Below, one piece after another: positions 36,036 to 44,323 of a DNA stretch of 64,000 nucleotides; the stretch's first letter is position 1, and the number at the start of each line of letters is the position of its first letter. The notes under the pieces were generated by a model. That model was not told the origin of the DNA. It did not search any database and worked only from the letters and a program-made list of their open reading frames with translations. The position numbers and the translations under genes were made by a program. The DNA comes from Xanthocytophaga flava (GTDB taxonomy: Bacteria; Bacteroidota; Bacteroidia; Cytophagales; 172606-1), in assembly GCA_030068525.1 (NCBI GenBank), contig JASJOS010000003.1, positions 124,001 through 188,000 of the forward strand. Direction: 5' to 3'.

Positions 36036-37001
36036 CTATTTCCTCATGCTGTTTAACCCTTCCTCTATAGTTACAAATGTCTTGTAGCCAAGTTCTTGCC
36101 TTGCTCGTTTGTCGTTGGTGATAAACTCCAGGCCTAGTGTGTTCACAAGTCCTTTATAGAGCGGTGGATGGCCTTTCAGCCTGAATGTTTTCCAGACAAA
36201 TTCCATAACTGCTGCGATACGTTTTGCCGCTGCCAGGGAGACAGTTTTATCAGGAATGCTTACACCTTGTGTACCTACATAGCTTTGTATAAAGTCTTTG
36301 AAAACAGGAGTTTCTCCATCTGTCAGAAAATACGTTTTGCCACTTTGGTCTTTCTGATCTGCCAGCATCAAGGCGTGACATACATTGGTGACATGGCAGG
36401 TTACCAGGCGGTGATTGCCACCATTTATAAACTGCATTTGTCCTTTTTTTATAGCGTCTATAATGGCAGGCAATACATTAGGGTCGCCTTTGCCCCAGAT
36501 CAAGGGTGGCCGGAGGGCTACAGTCTGAAAGTGGCGGGTGTTGGCTTGCAGAACCAGATTCTCGGCTTGCAGCTTGGTTCTTGAATAGCCGTCGATGATG
36601 TTATCAGAAACAAAACTCTCGTCTGCATGTACGATAGGCCGGCCATTCATGATAACAGAAGCGGCACTCAGATAGACAAATTTGTGCACACCTGCATTTT
36701 TAGCAGCTGACAACAACAGTTCTGTTGCCTCAACATGTAGTTTTCGTAGGTCTTTTTCTGAAGCGAAAAAATCTACAGAGGCAGCCAGATGAAAGACCGT
36801 TTCACAGTCTTTCACTCCCTGTGCCAGTTGCTGAGCGTCGTTCAGATCACCTTTTATGGCAGTAGCACCTAGCTTTTCTACTTTTTGGATAGCCTGAGCC
36901 GAACGTGCCAGGGCTTTTACTGTATACCCTTGCTCTATGAGCATAGGAATAAGGTTTTGTCCCACAAAACCCGAACCTCCTGTTACAAATACCTGTTTCA
37001 T
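36036..37001 (-). CDS. NAD-dependent epimerase/3-beta-HSD family protein
   Basis: A 321-residue extended SDR: VTGGSGFVGQNLIPML (6-21) binds the cofactor, FHLAASVDF follows, and YSRTKLQAE carries the Tyr-x3-Lys. ALRPPLIWGKGDPNVLP is typical of 3-beta-HSD/dihydroflavonol-4-reductase-like members. It is related to, but distinct from, the enzyme at 3161-4174. It is 76 bases downstream of the Crp/Fnr-like gene and probably on the same transcript. Substrate unknown. Confidence 0.85.
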   Translation of the reverse strand: MKQVFVTGGSGFVGQNLIPMLIEQGYTVKALARSAQAIQKVEKLGATAIKGDLNDAQQLAQGVKDCETVFHLAASVDFFASEKDLRKLHVEATELLLSAAKNAGVHKFVYLSAASVIMNGRPIVHADESFVSDNIIDGYSRTKLQAENLVLQANTRHFQTVALRPPLIWGKGDPNVLPAIIDAIKKGQMQFINGGNHRLVTCHVTNVCHALMLADQKDQSGKTYFLTDGETPVFKDFIQSYVGTQGVSIPDKTVSLAAAKRIAAVMEFVWKTFRLKGHPPLYKGLVNTLGLEFITNDKRARQELGYKTFVTIEEGLNSMRK

Positions 37002-37077
37002 ATATCGATTGCGTAAGATTGCAATACAAAGATGCAGGCAACAGGAGGCACAAAACGTTTACAAAAGACAAGAAAGA

Positions 37078-37656
37078 TCAGGCCTTCTCTAAAATTCGTT
37101 TCCGGATACGGCTTAGCGAAGTAGCAGTAATGCCCAGATAAGTCGCAAGCATGTGCTGAGGTACCCTTTGCAGAATTTCAGGATTTTGAGAGAGTAACTT
37201 TATATACCGTTCTTCCGGATTATCCAGAATAAATAGAGAAAGAGTCTGCTTAAACTGAATGAGTACACCTTCAAGTACCTTTCGTATGAACTCATTCATT
37301 AATGGTACTTGCTGATACAGCCTGTCCAGATCTGCTTTTTTCAGAACCAACAGGGTACAGGGTTCCAGGCACTCTATAATTTCTTCGCTTGGAATACCCA
37401 TAACAATGCTATCAAATGCCCCTATAAAGCCATTCTCTGTCATAATATACGTAGTGATCTGTTCACCGTCTTTCACAAAATATTTCCGGATACAGCCTGT
37501 GAGAAGAAAATACAGTGCATCCGTTTGCTGATTATAGGAAACCAACTCTGTTTTCGCAGGGACCTGTGTAAGCGTCAGAGCAGACACAAGGAGATCTTTG
37601 TCTTGCTCGGTAAATTTTACAAACCTGTTAGTATATCTAAAAAATATGTCTGTCAT
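37078..37656 (-). CDS. Crp/Fnr-family transcriptional regulator
   Basis: A 192-residue regulator with a cyclic-nucleotide-binding-like beta-roll (about 20-120: LVSYNQQTDALYFLLTGCIRKYFVKDGEQITTYIMTENGFIGAFDS) and a C-terminal winged helix (ILQRVPQHMLATYLGITATSLSRIRKRIL). The usual phosphate-binding Arg-Ser pair of CRP is missing and no Fe-S cysteines are seen, as in many Bacteroidota members, so its effector is unknown. Probably co-transcribed with the epimerase. Confidence 0.85.
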   Translation of the reverse strand: MTDIFFRYTNRFVKFTEQDKDLLVSALTLTQVPAKTELVSYNQQTDALYFLLTGCIRKYFVKDGEQITTYIMTENGFIGAFDSIVMGIPSEEIIECLEPCTLLVLKKADLDRLYQQVPLMNEFIRKVLEGVLIQFKQTLSLFILDNPEERYIKLLSQNPEILQRVPQHMLATYLGITATSLSRIRKRILEKA

Positions 37657-38006
37657 GAAGGTAACTGTCTGTATACAATGCAGTAAAGCTTAAATATACA
37701 TAGTATAATGACAAGAAAGGCGAATTACCTAATACCACAAATTTTGGATTCGCCTATCCTTTATTTCAATGGATACAGTGAGGTAGTAAAATATGTTTTG
37801 AGAGGCATGTTTTAAGGAGGTTGAATCTGAAGTATTAAAAGCTATTGTAAAATAATAAACAGATACTGGTTTTAAGTAACGATGTCTCAATTCCTACTTC
37901 ACACTATAGGCGATACCAAATTTACTATGTACTTAGAAATATAGTAAATCCAGTATCACTGATAGCCTCCACCTTCTGTATTCCAGCCGTTACAGGATTG
38001 CTCAAC
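37657..38006. other. Gene-free stretch with two small hairpins
   Basis: No gene was found. AGGCGAAT (37718-37725) pairs with ATTCGCCT (37748-37755), and ATTTACTAT (37920-37928) with ATAGTAAAT (37941-37949). The second is 57 bases past the lipoprotein stop and could be its terminator. Promoter sequences for the Crp/Fnr gene presumably lie at the left end. Confidence 0.4.
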
Positions 38007-38996
38007 TTACTGACAGGTTATATTGTAAGTAGTAGTAGTGATCCTGGTCTGGCCATTGTAGGTATATTTCTGAATCTTCTTGGTGGGATATCCCTGCTCA
38101 TTGTATTCGTACTCATATAGGTACGATGATGACTGCTGAAGCGTCTGGGCAGGATTAGTGTCAGAGTAATATACATACTTAAGTATATTATGCACATTTA
38201 TTCCATACATGTTAGCTATATGTCCATTAGGGATAGGTGTTGTAAGAGATCCTATGTCTTTCTTTGTATCATACTCATATTCAGTATATGCAATTAATTT
38301 ATTATTGTAATAGGAGTCTTGCCGGGTTACTTCTCCATCTGCATTATACTGGTATCTAACCACATTACCATCTTCTCCAGATCTGGATAGTACACGTCCA
38401 TTCGCATCTGTTTCAATAGTGTATCGGGTAGTATAGGCAAATTGATCTCTTTCCCGATACTCTAAAGCTTCAGTTAACTTTCTATCTGTATAAAAGTTTA
38501 AAATAGAATCTTTATAGATAAGGTTAGTGCCATCATTCAAAAAATATTTTCCCTGCCATACCATATAGGTCATTTTACCATCTGTATTGTAATTGTAATC
38601 ACTAGTATACTGTTCAGTAGCTGATTCATACACGGTAAAGGTTCTTGAAAGTTTATCCTGTACATAGGTATAGGTAACCATGCTAAGACTTGTATTATTG
38701 CCATCAGTAGTGGTTTTCAGGCCACTTAAAAAGCCTCTTGAATCATAGGTATAAATCCCATTGGTAGTAGTCCCGCCAGAAGATACCTGTTTCACGCTAA
38801 TCATTGAACCCTGATTGTTATATTCATAGTGCGAAGTAACCGTATCCTTTGAGCCGTTCGGATAGAGTGTAATGGACTGGCTATCGGTTAATCTACAGGT
38901 TTTCTGAGGAGTAGGAGTTTCGTCATTGTCAGGTTTGCAGGCAGTAATGAATACTAGTCCTGTCAACAGGAAAGGGAGTAATCGTTTAAACATCAT
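38007..38996 (-). CDS. Putative lipoprotein with RHS/YD-like strand repeats
   Basis: A 329-residue exported protein with a lipoprotein signal ending LVFITACKPDN (lipid Cys about residue 20). The mature part is made of repeated strand pairs such as YEYNNQGSMISVKQV, YTYDSRGFLSGLKT, YNYNTDGKMTYMV, YNADGEVTRQD and YEYNEQGYPTKKIQKYTY, the tyrosine-rich pattern shared by YD repeats and by DUF4595-like Bacteroidota lipoproteins. Probably a surface or periplasmic beta-structure with an unknown partner. Start could equally be the second Met. Confidence 0.7.
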   Translation of the reverse strand: MMFKRLLPFLLTGLVFITACKPDNDETPTPQKTCRLTDSQSITLYPNGSKDTVTSHYEYNNQGSMISVKQVSSGGTTTNGIYTYDSRGFLSGLKTTTDGNNTSLSMVTYTYVQDKLSRTFTVYESATEQYTSDYNYNTDGKMTYMVWQGKYFLNDGTNLIYKDSILNFYTDRKLTEALEYRERDQFAYTTRYTIETDANGRVLSRSGEDGNVVRYQYNADGEVTRQDSYYNNKLIAYTEYEYDTKKDIGSLTTPIPNGHIANMYGINVHNILKYVYYSDTNPAQTLQQSSSYLYEYEYNEQGYPTKKIQKYTYNGQTRITTTTYNITCQ

Positions 38997-39232
38997 GAAG
39001 TAGAAAGGTGACAGAATTATTTTTACTAAGGAGCAAATATAGATGGAAAGAAAACAAGCTCTTTGTCATGTTACTATTTTATTTGGTTACCTCTGGTTAG
39101 CTTAAAGAAATAAATACTTCAGAAGAGCAAAAGCCCGGCATTATTTATCAAACAAAGCGTTCTGATACAAATAGTGTACTACTTACTTTATAGGTTCAAA
39201 AACAGATTTACAAGTTCCCTGTTTACTTACTC

Positions 39233-39751
39233 ATGAAAAAAATCCAGTTGAAACACTACCTGTTGGGAATAATCCTGGTTCTGATCTCATTTTCTGCTTA
39301 TTCGCAAAACTGGCATCTTGTAAGATTGGATAAAATAGGAACCCTTGAATTGCCTGCTGCCGAAACAGTCATGCGTACAGATACATTACAATATGTCTTT
39401 TGCCAGACTGAAAAAATGACGATTCAGATTGTGAATAGTACACTGCCTGGTAAGATAGAGCCAAATGTAGTAAAGATACCAGCAAAAAGAGCAAAAGAAC
39501 TTCTGCAGGAATTTACGGAGCGTTATCTAAGAGGTGAAAACTATCAGATCTTATATCAGCTTGAAATAGATGTACAGGGTTTAAAAGGAATAGATTTGGG
39601 ATTCAAAGAACCTTCTGGAGAACTAACATATATGCGTATGCTTATTGTAAATAATCGTATCGTAATAATGGGAGTAAAAGCTAATAAGTCAAATAAAGAA
39701 ATAGCAGAGGTTAATAAAGATCGATTGTTTGAATCCGTGACGTTATTTTAA
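39233..39751 (+). CDS. Hypothetical secreted protein
   Basis: A 172-residue protein with a signal peptide (about 1-24, ending FSAYSQ). The mature part is an alpha/beta mixture (WHLVRLDKIGTLELPAAETVMRTDTLQYVFCQTEKMTIQIVN, VDVQGLKGIDLGFKEPSGELTYMRMLIVNNRIVIMGV), like other small periplasmic proteins of this phylum. No known domain. It has two downstream hairpins. Confidence 0.65.
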   Translation: MKKIQLKHYLLGIILVLISFSAYSQNWHLVRLDKIGTLELPAAETVMRTDTLQYVFCQTEKMTIQIVNSTLPGKIEPNVVKIPAKRAKELLQEFTERYLRGENYQILYQLEIDVQGLKGIDLGFKEPSGELTYMRMLIVNNRIVIMGVKANKSNKEIAEVNKDRLFESVTLF

Positions 39752-39830
39752 CAGAATACTCACCTGCTTATAGTGTAATTTGCAGGTGAAGAGATAGAGC
39801 ACAAAACATTGCTGCACTACATTATTGATA

Positions 39831-39865
39831 CAGGCGTCAAAGAGATAGTGACGCCTGTTTTAGTA
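39831..39865. terminator. Terminator between convergent genes
   Basis: CAGGCGTCA at 39831-39839 pairs with TGACGCCTG at 39849-39857 and is followed by TTTTAGTATTT, a fair intrinsic terminator for the gene ending at 39751. A second hairpin, TCACCTGC (39760) with GCAGGTGA (39782), lies before it. Confidence 0.65.
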
Positions 39866-39876
39866 TTTACTACTTG

Positions 39877-40122
39877 TTACCCATTATCAGTTACCGGTTT
39901 GTTGTACATATTGCCGCATCCTGTCATCAGCCAGTTTAGGTTGATATCGTAGGTAATGTGCAAGCTAAACAGGAAAAAACAGCTGGGTAAAGTGTATCCT
40001 TTTTCCATTTGAGAAATATTGCTTTGTCCTAATCCCATTCGCTGCACAAATTCGCGTTGAGGCAGTTTAACAATCTCCGTGCGTATATAATGTATGCGTT
40101 GGCCTATCTTCTGTAAATTCAT
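39877..40122 (-). CDS. XRE-family helix-turn-helix regulator
   Basis: An 81-residue Cro/C1-type DNA-binding protein: IGQRIHYIRTEIVKLPQREFVQRMGLGQSNISQMEKGYTLPSCFFLFSLHITYDINLNWLMTG is a complete HTH_XRE domain with the short tail usual for element-borne regulators. It lies on the same strand as the AAA ATPase and excisionase-like genes, 600 bases after them across an AT-rich repeat tract, so it may belong to the same accessory fragment. Confidence 0.8.
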   Translation of the reverse strand: MNLQKIGQRIHYIRTEIVKLPQREFVQRMGLGQSNISQMEKGYTLPSCFFLFSLHITYDINLNWLMTGCGNMYNKPVTDNG

Positions 40123-40476
40123 AGGTATTATCGGTTAAAGTGGTGAATTAGTAGTAATGAGTTGAGTTATATTCAGGATTACTAGTTGAATAGTATTTAG
40201 TTCAAATATTTGTGATGCGTTGATTTCAATATATTATGGAGGCTGATAAGCCAGGCTAAATTCTGGTTGGATCAGAGGGTTTTGCATAGAGTTATAGTTA
40301 AAATTTTTGTTGTGCATGATTCTATACAAGAATTTGTTTTGGGTTGAAGTATGCATACATATCTAAATCAGAGATAAAATGGAGATTATAGACTTTACTA
40401 TTGCAAGCATAAGTTGAAGGTTGAACTATATGGTTATTTTGTACTATTAATGGTATGCACTGTATTTTGCATATAT

Positions 40477-40726
40477 TTTTTTAGTTCTTTTTAGTGCATC
40501 TACTGAACTAAAAAATGACCTAAAAAACACCACTTTTTTAGGTCATTTTAGTTTATTTCTGGCTCACCTGTTTTTTATCAAATATCATATAACAAACTAT
40601 TTATCAATGCATTATCACGTATTTTTTGGTTCACTTTTTAGTACATTTTTAGTTTGTTGATTATTTTTTATTTTTTGGTTCACAGTTTCTCTCTCCTATA
40701 GGAGAGAGAAACTGTGAACCAAAAAA
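40477..40726. repeat. Iteron-like repeat array with large palindromes, possible origin region
   Basis: A short motif, TTTTTTRGTnC, occurs about ten times in both orientations: 40477, 40488, 40505 (inverse), 40517 (inverse), 40534, 40622, 40635, 40646, 40671 and 40714 (inverse), with TTTTTTGGTTCAC the longest form. Pairs form hairpins at 40477-40515 (11 bp), 40512-40549 (16 bp, loop CACCAC) and a perfect 56-bp palindrome at 40671-40726. It begins 5 bases past the stop of the RepA-like ATPase gene. The remaining 40123-40476 is AT-rich with nothing recognised. Confidence 0.65.
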
Positions 40727-40730
40727 GTTG

Positions 40731-41888
40731 TCAGGGTATAGTAACAAGATGATAGATGGCTGCTTTTTTTCCACCACTAACTCTTACATAATCAAATTCA
40801 ACAGCTTGAGCAATCATGCGTTTTACCTTACTTTCGTTTTCACCTGAGGCTTCCAGCATAAGTTTTTTAAACTCTACGGCTGGTATCTCAGTAGTCATTC
40901 GTTTGGTAAATATTTTTTCAATAAGCTGCTGTAGCTTAGGTGCATGATTAGGGTTAGGCTGAGAGGGAAGCATTATAGGGGCATCTATTGCTGTAAAGAA
41001 ACGTCGCTCTTTATTCCAGGTAAAATATCTTTCAACTGAATCTGAGCTGTGAGAAAGTTTGCCTAAATCAAACTCAGATGTGAGCATTCGTAGTCCATTC
41101 ATAGTGGGAACTTTCTTAAGCAGCAGAAATGCCCGGCTCCATCGATGCAGGAACGTCCCAAAGTGCCCGGCTGCTGTTTCACTGTTTTTGTTCGGATGCA
41201 AGGTGCAGATTGTAGCCAGGTTAAATTCGGCTGTTAGGGTACGTATCCAGCGGACAGCCTCAGGTGCTCCTTCTGGATCGTTCATGTTGGTGGTCAGGTC
41301 CAGACAGCCGTCCAGTATCAAATAGTCGTAAGGTTCTCCTTTATCAATAGCTTCCTGCAAAAACAGGCGAATGTCGTCGCGTCTTTCTTCCAGTGTTCCC
41401 AGTTCAATCTGGGAGCGAATCATCACATTGTAAAAATGGTTGTCCTTCAGCAGGTTTTCGTTCATGCCTGTTCGCCTGAAAATCCGGCCTACAGACTGGG
41501 CTACATCATCCGTGGATCGTTCAAAGTCAAATAGCACCATCCGGCTTTGTGGAGTAGCGGCTTCATAGTGAAAGCCAATCAGCGGGTTAGGATACGGTGT
41601 ATGCGTGATATGGGATACAAATCCCGCTACAATGTCTTCCACCAGGTTAGACTTACCTGCACCTGGGGCACCAATTACCGATAGTATTTCGCCTTTGCTA
41701 ACCAGATCTACATCATTAATACGAATGGCAGGCTTACGGTTGCGAGCCTGATACGTGAAGTCAATATCTATACTCCGTTTACGCTCAGGTTTGGGTTGAG
41801 GCATAGAAAAATCTACTGGTCTCCCTTCTCTAAACTGATTGACCAGTTGATTAAATTCGTTACTGCTAGTATTATAATATTTATTCAT
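40731..41888 (-). CDS. RepA-like AAA family ATPase of a mobile element
   Basis: A 385-residue RecA-fold ATPase of the AAA_25/RepA type found in replication modules of plasmids and integrative elements. Walker A GAPGAGKS is at 73-80, Walker B YLILDG at about 185-190, and a conserved TICTLHPNKN motif follows. The C-terminal part (about 310-380, TTEIPAVEFKKLMLEASGENESKVKRMIAQAVEFDYVRVSG) looks like a winged helix. No signal peptide. Immediately downstream is an iteron-like array, and 100 bases upstream an excisionase-like HTH gene. No integrase, primase or relaxase is present, so this is a fragment or reduced element. Confidence 0.82.
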   Translation of the reverse strand: MNKYYNTSSNEFNQLVNQFREGRPVDFSMPQPKPERKRSIDIDFTYQARNRKPAIRINDVDLVSKGEILSVIGAPGAGKSNLVEDIVAGFVSHITHTPYPNPLIGFHYEAATPQSRMVLFDFERSTDDVAQSVGRIFRRTGMNENLLKDNHFYNVMIRSQIELGTLEERRDDIRLFLQEAIDKGEPYDYLILDGCLDLTTNMNDPEGAPEAVRWIRTLTAEFNLATICTLHPNKNSETAAGHFGTFLHRWSRAFLLLKKVPTMNGLRMLTSEFDLGKLSHSSDSVERYFTWNKERRFFTAIDAPIMLPSQPNPNHAPKLQQLIEKIFTKRMTTEIPAVEFKKLMLEASGENESKVKRMIAQAVEFDYVRVSGGKKAAIYHLVTIP

Positions 41889-41988
41889 GGTGAGTTAAAA
41901 GTAGATTAGTATTGTTTTTTCTGGCACATGGTTATGTTGCAGAGCTCTTTGAGCCTGATTGGGATTTGCCTGCAGTATGTCAGATTGG

Positions 41989-42267
41989 CTATGCCTCTAT
42001 GTTCCGGATAACGTCCTGTTTTCCTTCGGTAATCCAGGCTTCCAGGTCAGTACGGCTGAAATACAACTTCTTGCCCCGCTTCATATAGGGGATGCGGTCT
42101 GCGGATACCAGATTGTAAATAGTAGATTGGGCTAGTCCTGTGATTTTCATTGCCAGTTCAATACCTCCCAGATGTGCCGGAGAAGGTTGGCAGTAGGAAT
42201 GAAGTTCCAGAACAAGAGCTTCCAGACGGATAAGTCGATCCTGAAGATCGTCAAACGGATTGTGCAT
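41989..42267 (-). CDS. Excisionase-like helix-turn-helix protein (HTH_17)
   Basis: A 92-residue protein with a MerR-type HTH of the excisionase group: GIELAMKITGLAQSTIYNLVSADRIPYMKRGKKLYFSRTDLEAWITEGK, where the RGKKLYF wing is characteristic, preceded by a short coiled-coil-like N-terminus (LQDRLIRLEALVLELHSY). Such proteins accompany integrases and RepA-like ATPases on Bacteroidota elements. Here it lies 100 bases upstream of the ATPase gene on the same strand. Confidence 0.82.
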   Translation of the reverse strand: MHNPFDDLQDRLIRLEALVLELHSYCQPSPAHLGGIELAMKITGLAQSTIYNLVSADRIPYMKRGKKLYFSRTDLEAWITEGKQDVIRNIEA

Positions 42268-43680
42268 GAATAAGTAGGTTTTGGTAAAGATTGATCACAC
42301 CAGAACCCCTTATGAGGACAACCAGAGACAATACAGTTGAACAGTAAGTAGCAAAATATACGCTGAGCAAATCTGCCAAACTCCTGGTTGCCTTTTCGAC
42401 GAAAAAGTAGTTATGGGTATTTACTTTTACTTACTTTTTGCTAAATTTGTAAAGCCTCGTTGCAAGTAGCTCAATAGATCTTATAAAGAAGATTCTGTAT
42501 ACTAAAGGCAACATAAGGTACTCTCATCTGCATTGTCTCTGATAAAAATAAAGCAGCCTTTCTGCAAAACAGAAGGTTGATTCTAAGTCCATCTGTAGTT
42601 CCGTCGCCAAACTTCGCTACACTGGCTCATGCTAGGAGTCTCTCATAAAGGGATTCCTTTTTTATTATATAAACATTTTGGTTTTTATGCTGTACCTGAT
42701 AGCCCGTGGTGGCTGTGTAAGACTGGTATGTGAAAAATATGGTTTGAGATGAAGAAGGGCAAACTCAAAACCTGACGCGATAACTTTTAAAATCATGTAA
42801 ATAAAAGTATTTGGTAACATTTTTCTAAGAATACCTGACTCCCTAAAAAACAGATAGGTAGGAGAGTATGTAAAAGTTTTTGCTTTTTTGAGCAACTTTG
42901 AGCTACTTTTTACTTTTCAAAAATAAAAAAAATAAGCTTTCCATACAAAGGTTATTTTGCCTATAGGTACTATAATTTTTACCTATACTCCTGGGTATCT
43001 TATGGAGTTTACACTTTATTATATTAAGAGGTTTTGTATTTTACTGAGAACCAGAAGACTAGTCAGCCCCTCATAAAAGATCATCCTATTTTCCTTGCTA
43101 CAGATATGGAGGGTGACGGAAAATATTTTTTTTATAGCACACCAATAAGTATACAGGTAGTATAAGTAGTGGCCAGAGAAGGGGAAGTTTAAAATTTGGC
43201 TCCAGTGAATTTAAAGCCTCTCAGAGCCTCTATAAACCAAAATTACCTGCCAGTTCGACAAATGACTTTACTTTATGTCTTTTAGTGGCTCTAATGCGCT
43301 CTAAAAGCAAAATCAATTTTTGCCTGACTTTTTTAGAAATTCTATTTCTTACATTCTGAAACATGCTCTCTATGTGAAGAAATGTTCCGACAAATGAAGT
43401 TACCGGGCTTTCGGATAAAAAAATACAACTAATGACAAAGATTACTAAACATCTCAAAGTATGTGCTTGAGTATAAAAAAGGCTTGCCAGCAGTTTTTTT
43501 AGGTATCTTCATCTAAAAGTCTACTTTGTTGAAAGTAATAATTGAATTGAATACTACTAATTCACATATGTATAGTAACAATCAAAAAAATGATTTATAT
43601 GAAAATATTTTCACTTCACCTTGCTTTTTTTGCAATAAAGTCTGCCAATAGAACGCTGCAGGCATAAATGACTTCTGCCT
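42268..43680. other. AT-rich gene-poor stretch next to the accessory fragment
   Basis: No supported gene. Two short minus-strand frames (42665-42895 and 43230-43457) have no recognisable motif and sit in AT-rich DNA; they may be decayed. A GC-richer patch near 42598-42650 (GTCGCCAAACTTCGC, GGCTCATGC) was checked and does not fold as a tRNA. The stretch may be the remnant of the deleted part of the element. Confidence 0.4.
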
Positions 43681-43843
43681 CTTATCAACCGTCCTTCTGA
43701 AAGGAGTGTTTTTTCTCTTCTATCTTCTCTCCTTTTGTCCTCCTAGAAAGAATCTGTTTATTCTTCCCTTCGTCAAAGGAGCTACCCCTTTCTGTCCAAC
43801 TGGAAACAATCCTCCCTCCGTATAAAAAAACCCCCACCTCGTT

Positions 43844-43953
43844 GTCCTTCTGAAAGAAACTTTTGACAAATAGAGCTATGTCTGGTTTGTGAGTGAATTT
43901 ATTCTCCAGTCGGAAAAGCCGCCGGTCTTGTCACAAGATTCTTTCAGAAGGAC
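43844..43953 (-). repeat. 110-bp inverted-repeat element, copy 4 (inverted)
   Basis: A full-length copy running GTCCTTCTGAAAGAAAC, TTTTGACAAATAGAGC, GGTTTGTGAG, TTCTCC, AAAAGCCGCCGGTC and closing with TTGTCACAAGATTCTTTCAG and AAGGAC. It is reversed relative to copies 2, 3 and 5. Additional half-sites, GTCCTTCTGAAAGGAG at 43691 and GTCCTCCTAGAAAGAATC at 43737, precede it. The frame at 43889-44146 is repeat sequence. Confidence 0.78.
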
Positions 43954-44040
43954 AATAAAGAAATATGAAAAAAAAGAAATACACTCCCTTGCCTTGACGG
44001 CATTGAGCGGACGCTGCTTTCAATGTGGGCACCCGCGTCA

Positions 44041-44190
44041 GAAAATTTTCTTTATTTTTAGAAAGATATGGGACACGATAAGACTAGTGGTTATTCTGGT
44101 TTTGGTAGAAACCACGTTTGGAAAACTCGAAATGGTTGTCTGTTAAACCTAGACATTGCCTGTGGGAAACAGGGCGACTGCCAGTCGCCC
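44041..44190. repeat. RAYT-associated repeat: shared 46-bp block and a REP-like hairpin
   Basis: Bases 44041-44086 match, in reverse, 47562-47612, including the 19-base AGATATGGGACACGATAAG at 44064-44082. About 90 bases on, GGGCGACTG (44172-44180) and CAGTCGCCC (44182-44190) form a perfect 9-bp hairpin with a one-base loop. A small AGCGGACGCT palindrome lies before them near 44006. No gene between 43954 and 44323. Confidence 0.7.
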
Positions 44191-44323
44191 CTACATTTCT
44201 CACTGTTTGTTTACAAATCTATTCCCTGACGAAACTGGGCATGCCTTTACACATGGCCAACCAGGCACAATCAATGAATGGTATCTTGTTCAAAACAAAT
44301 AGACGTTCCAGTACACAGCACAC

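Noticed and set aside
40671-40726. The 56-bp palindrome as a simple terminator of the ATPase gene
   Set aside because: On the minus strand the stem is followed by an A-run, not a T-run, and the same motif is repeated nine more times nearby, so a binding-site role explains more.
42598-42660. Possible tRNA or attachment site in a GC-richer patch
   Set aside because: No cloverleaf with acceptor, anticodon and T-loop could be folded, and no direct repeat of it was found elsewhere in the window.
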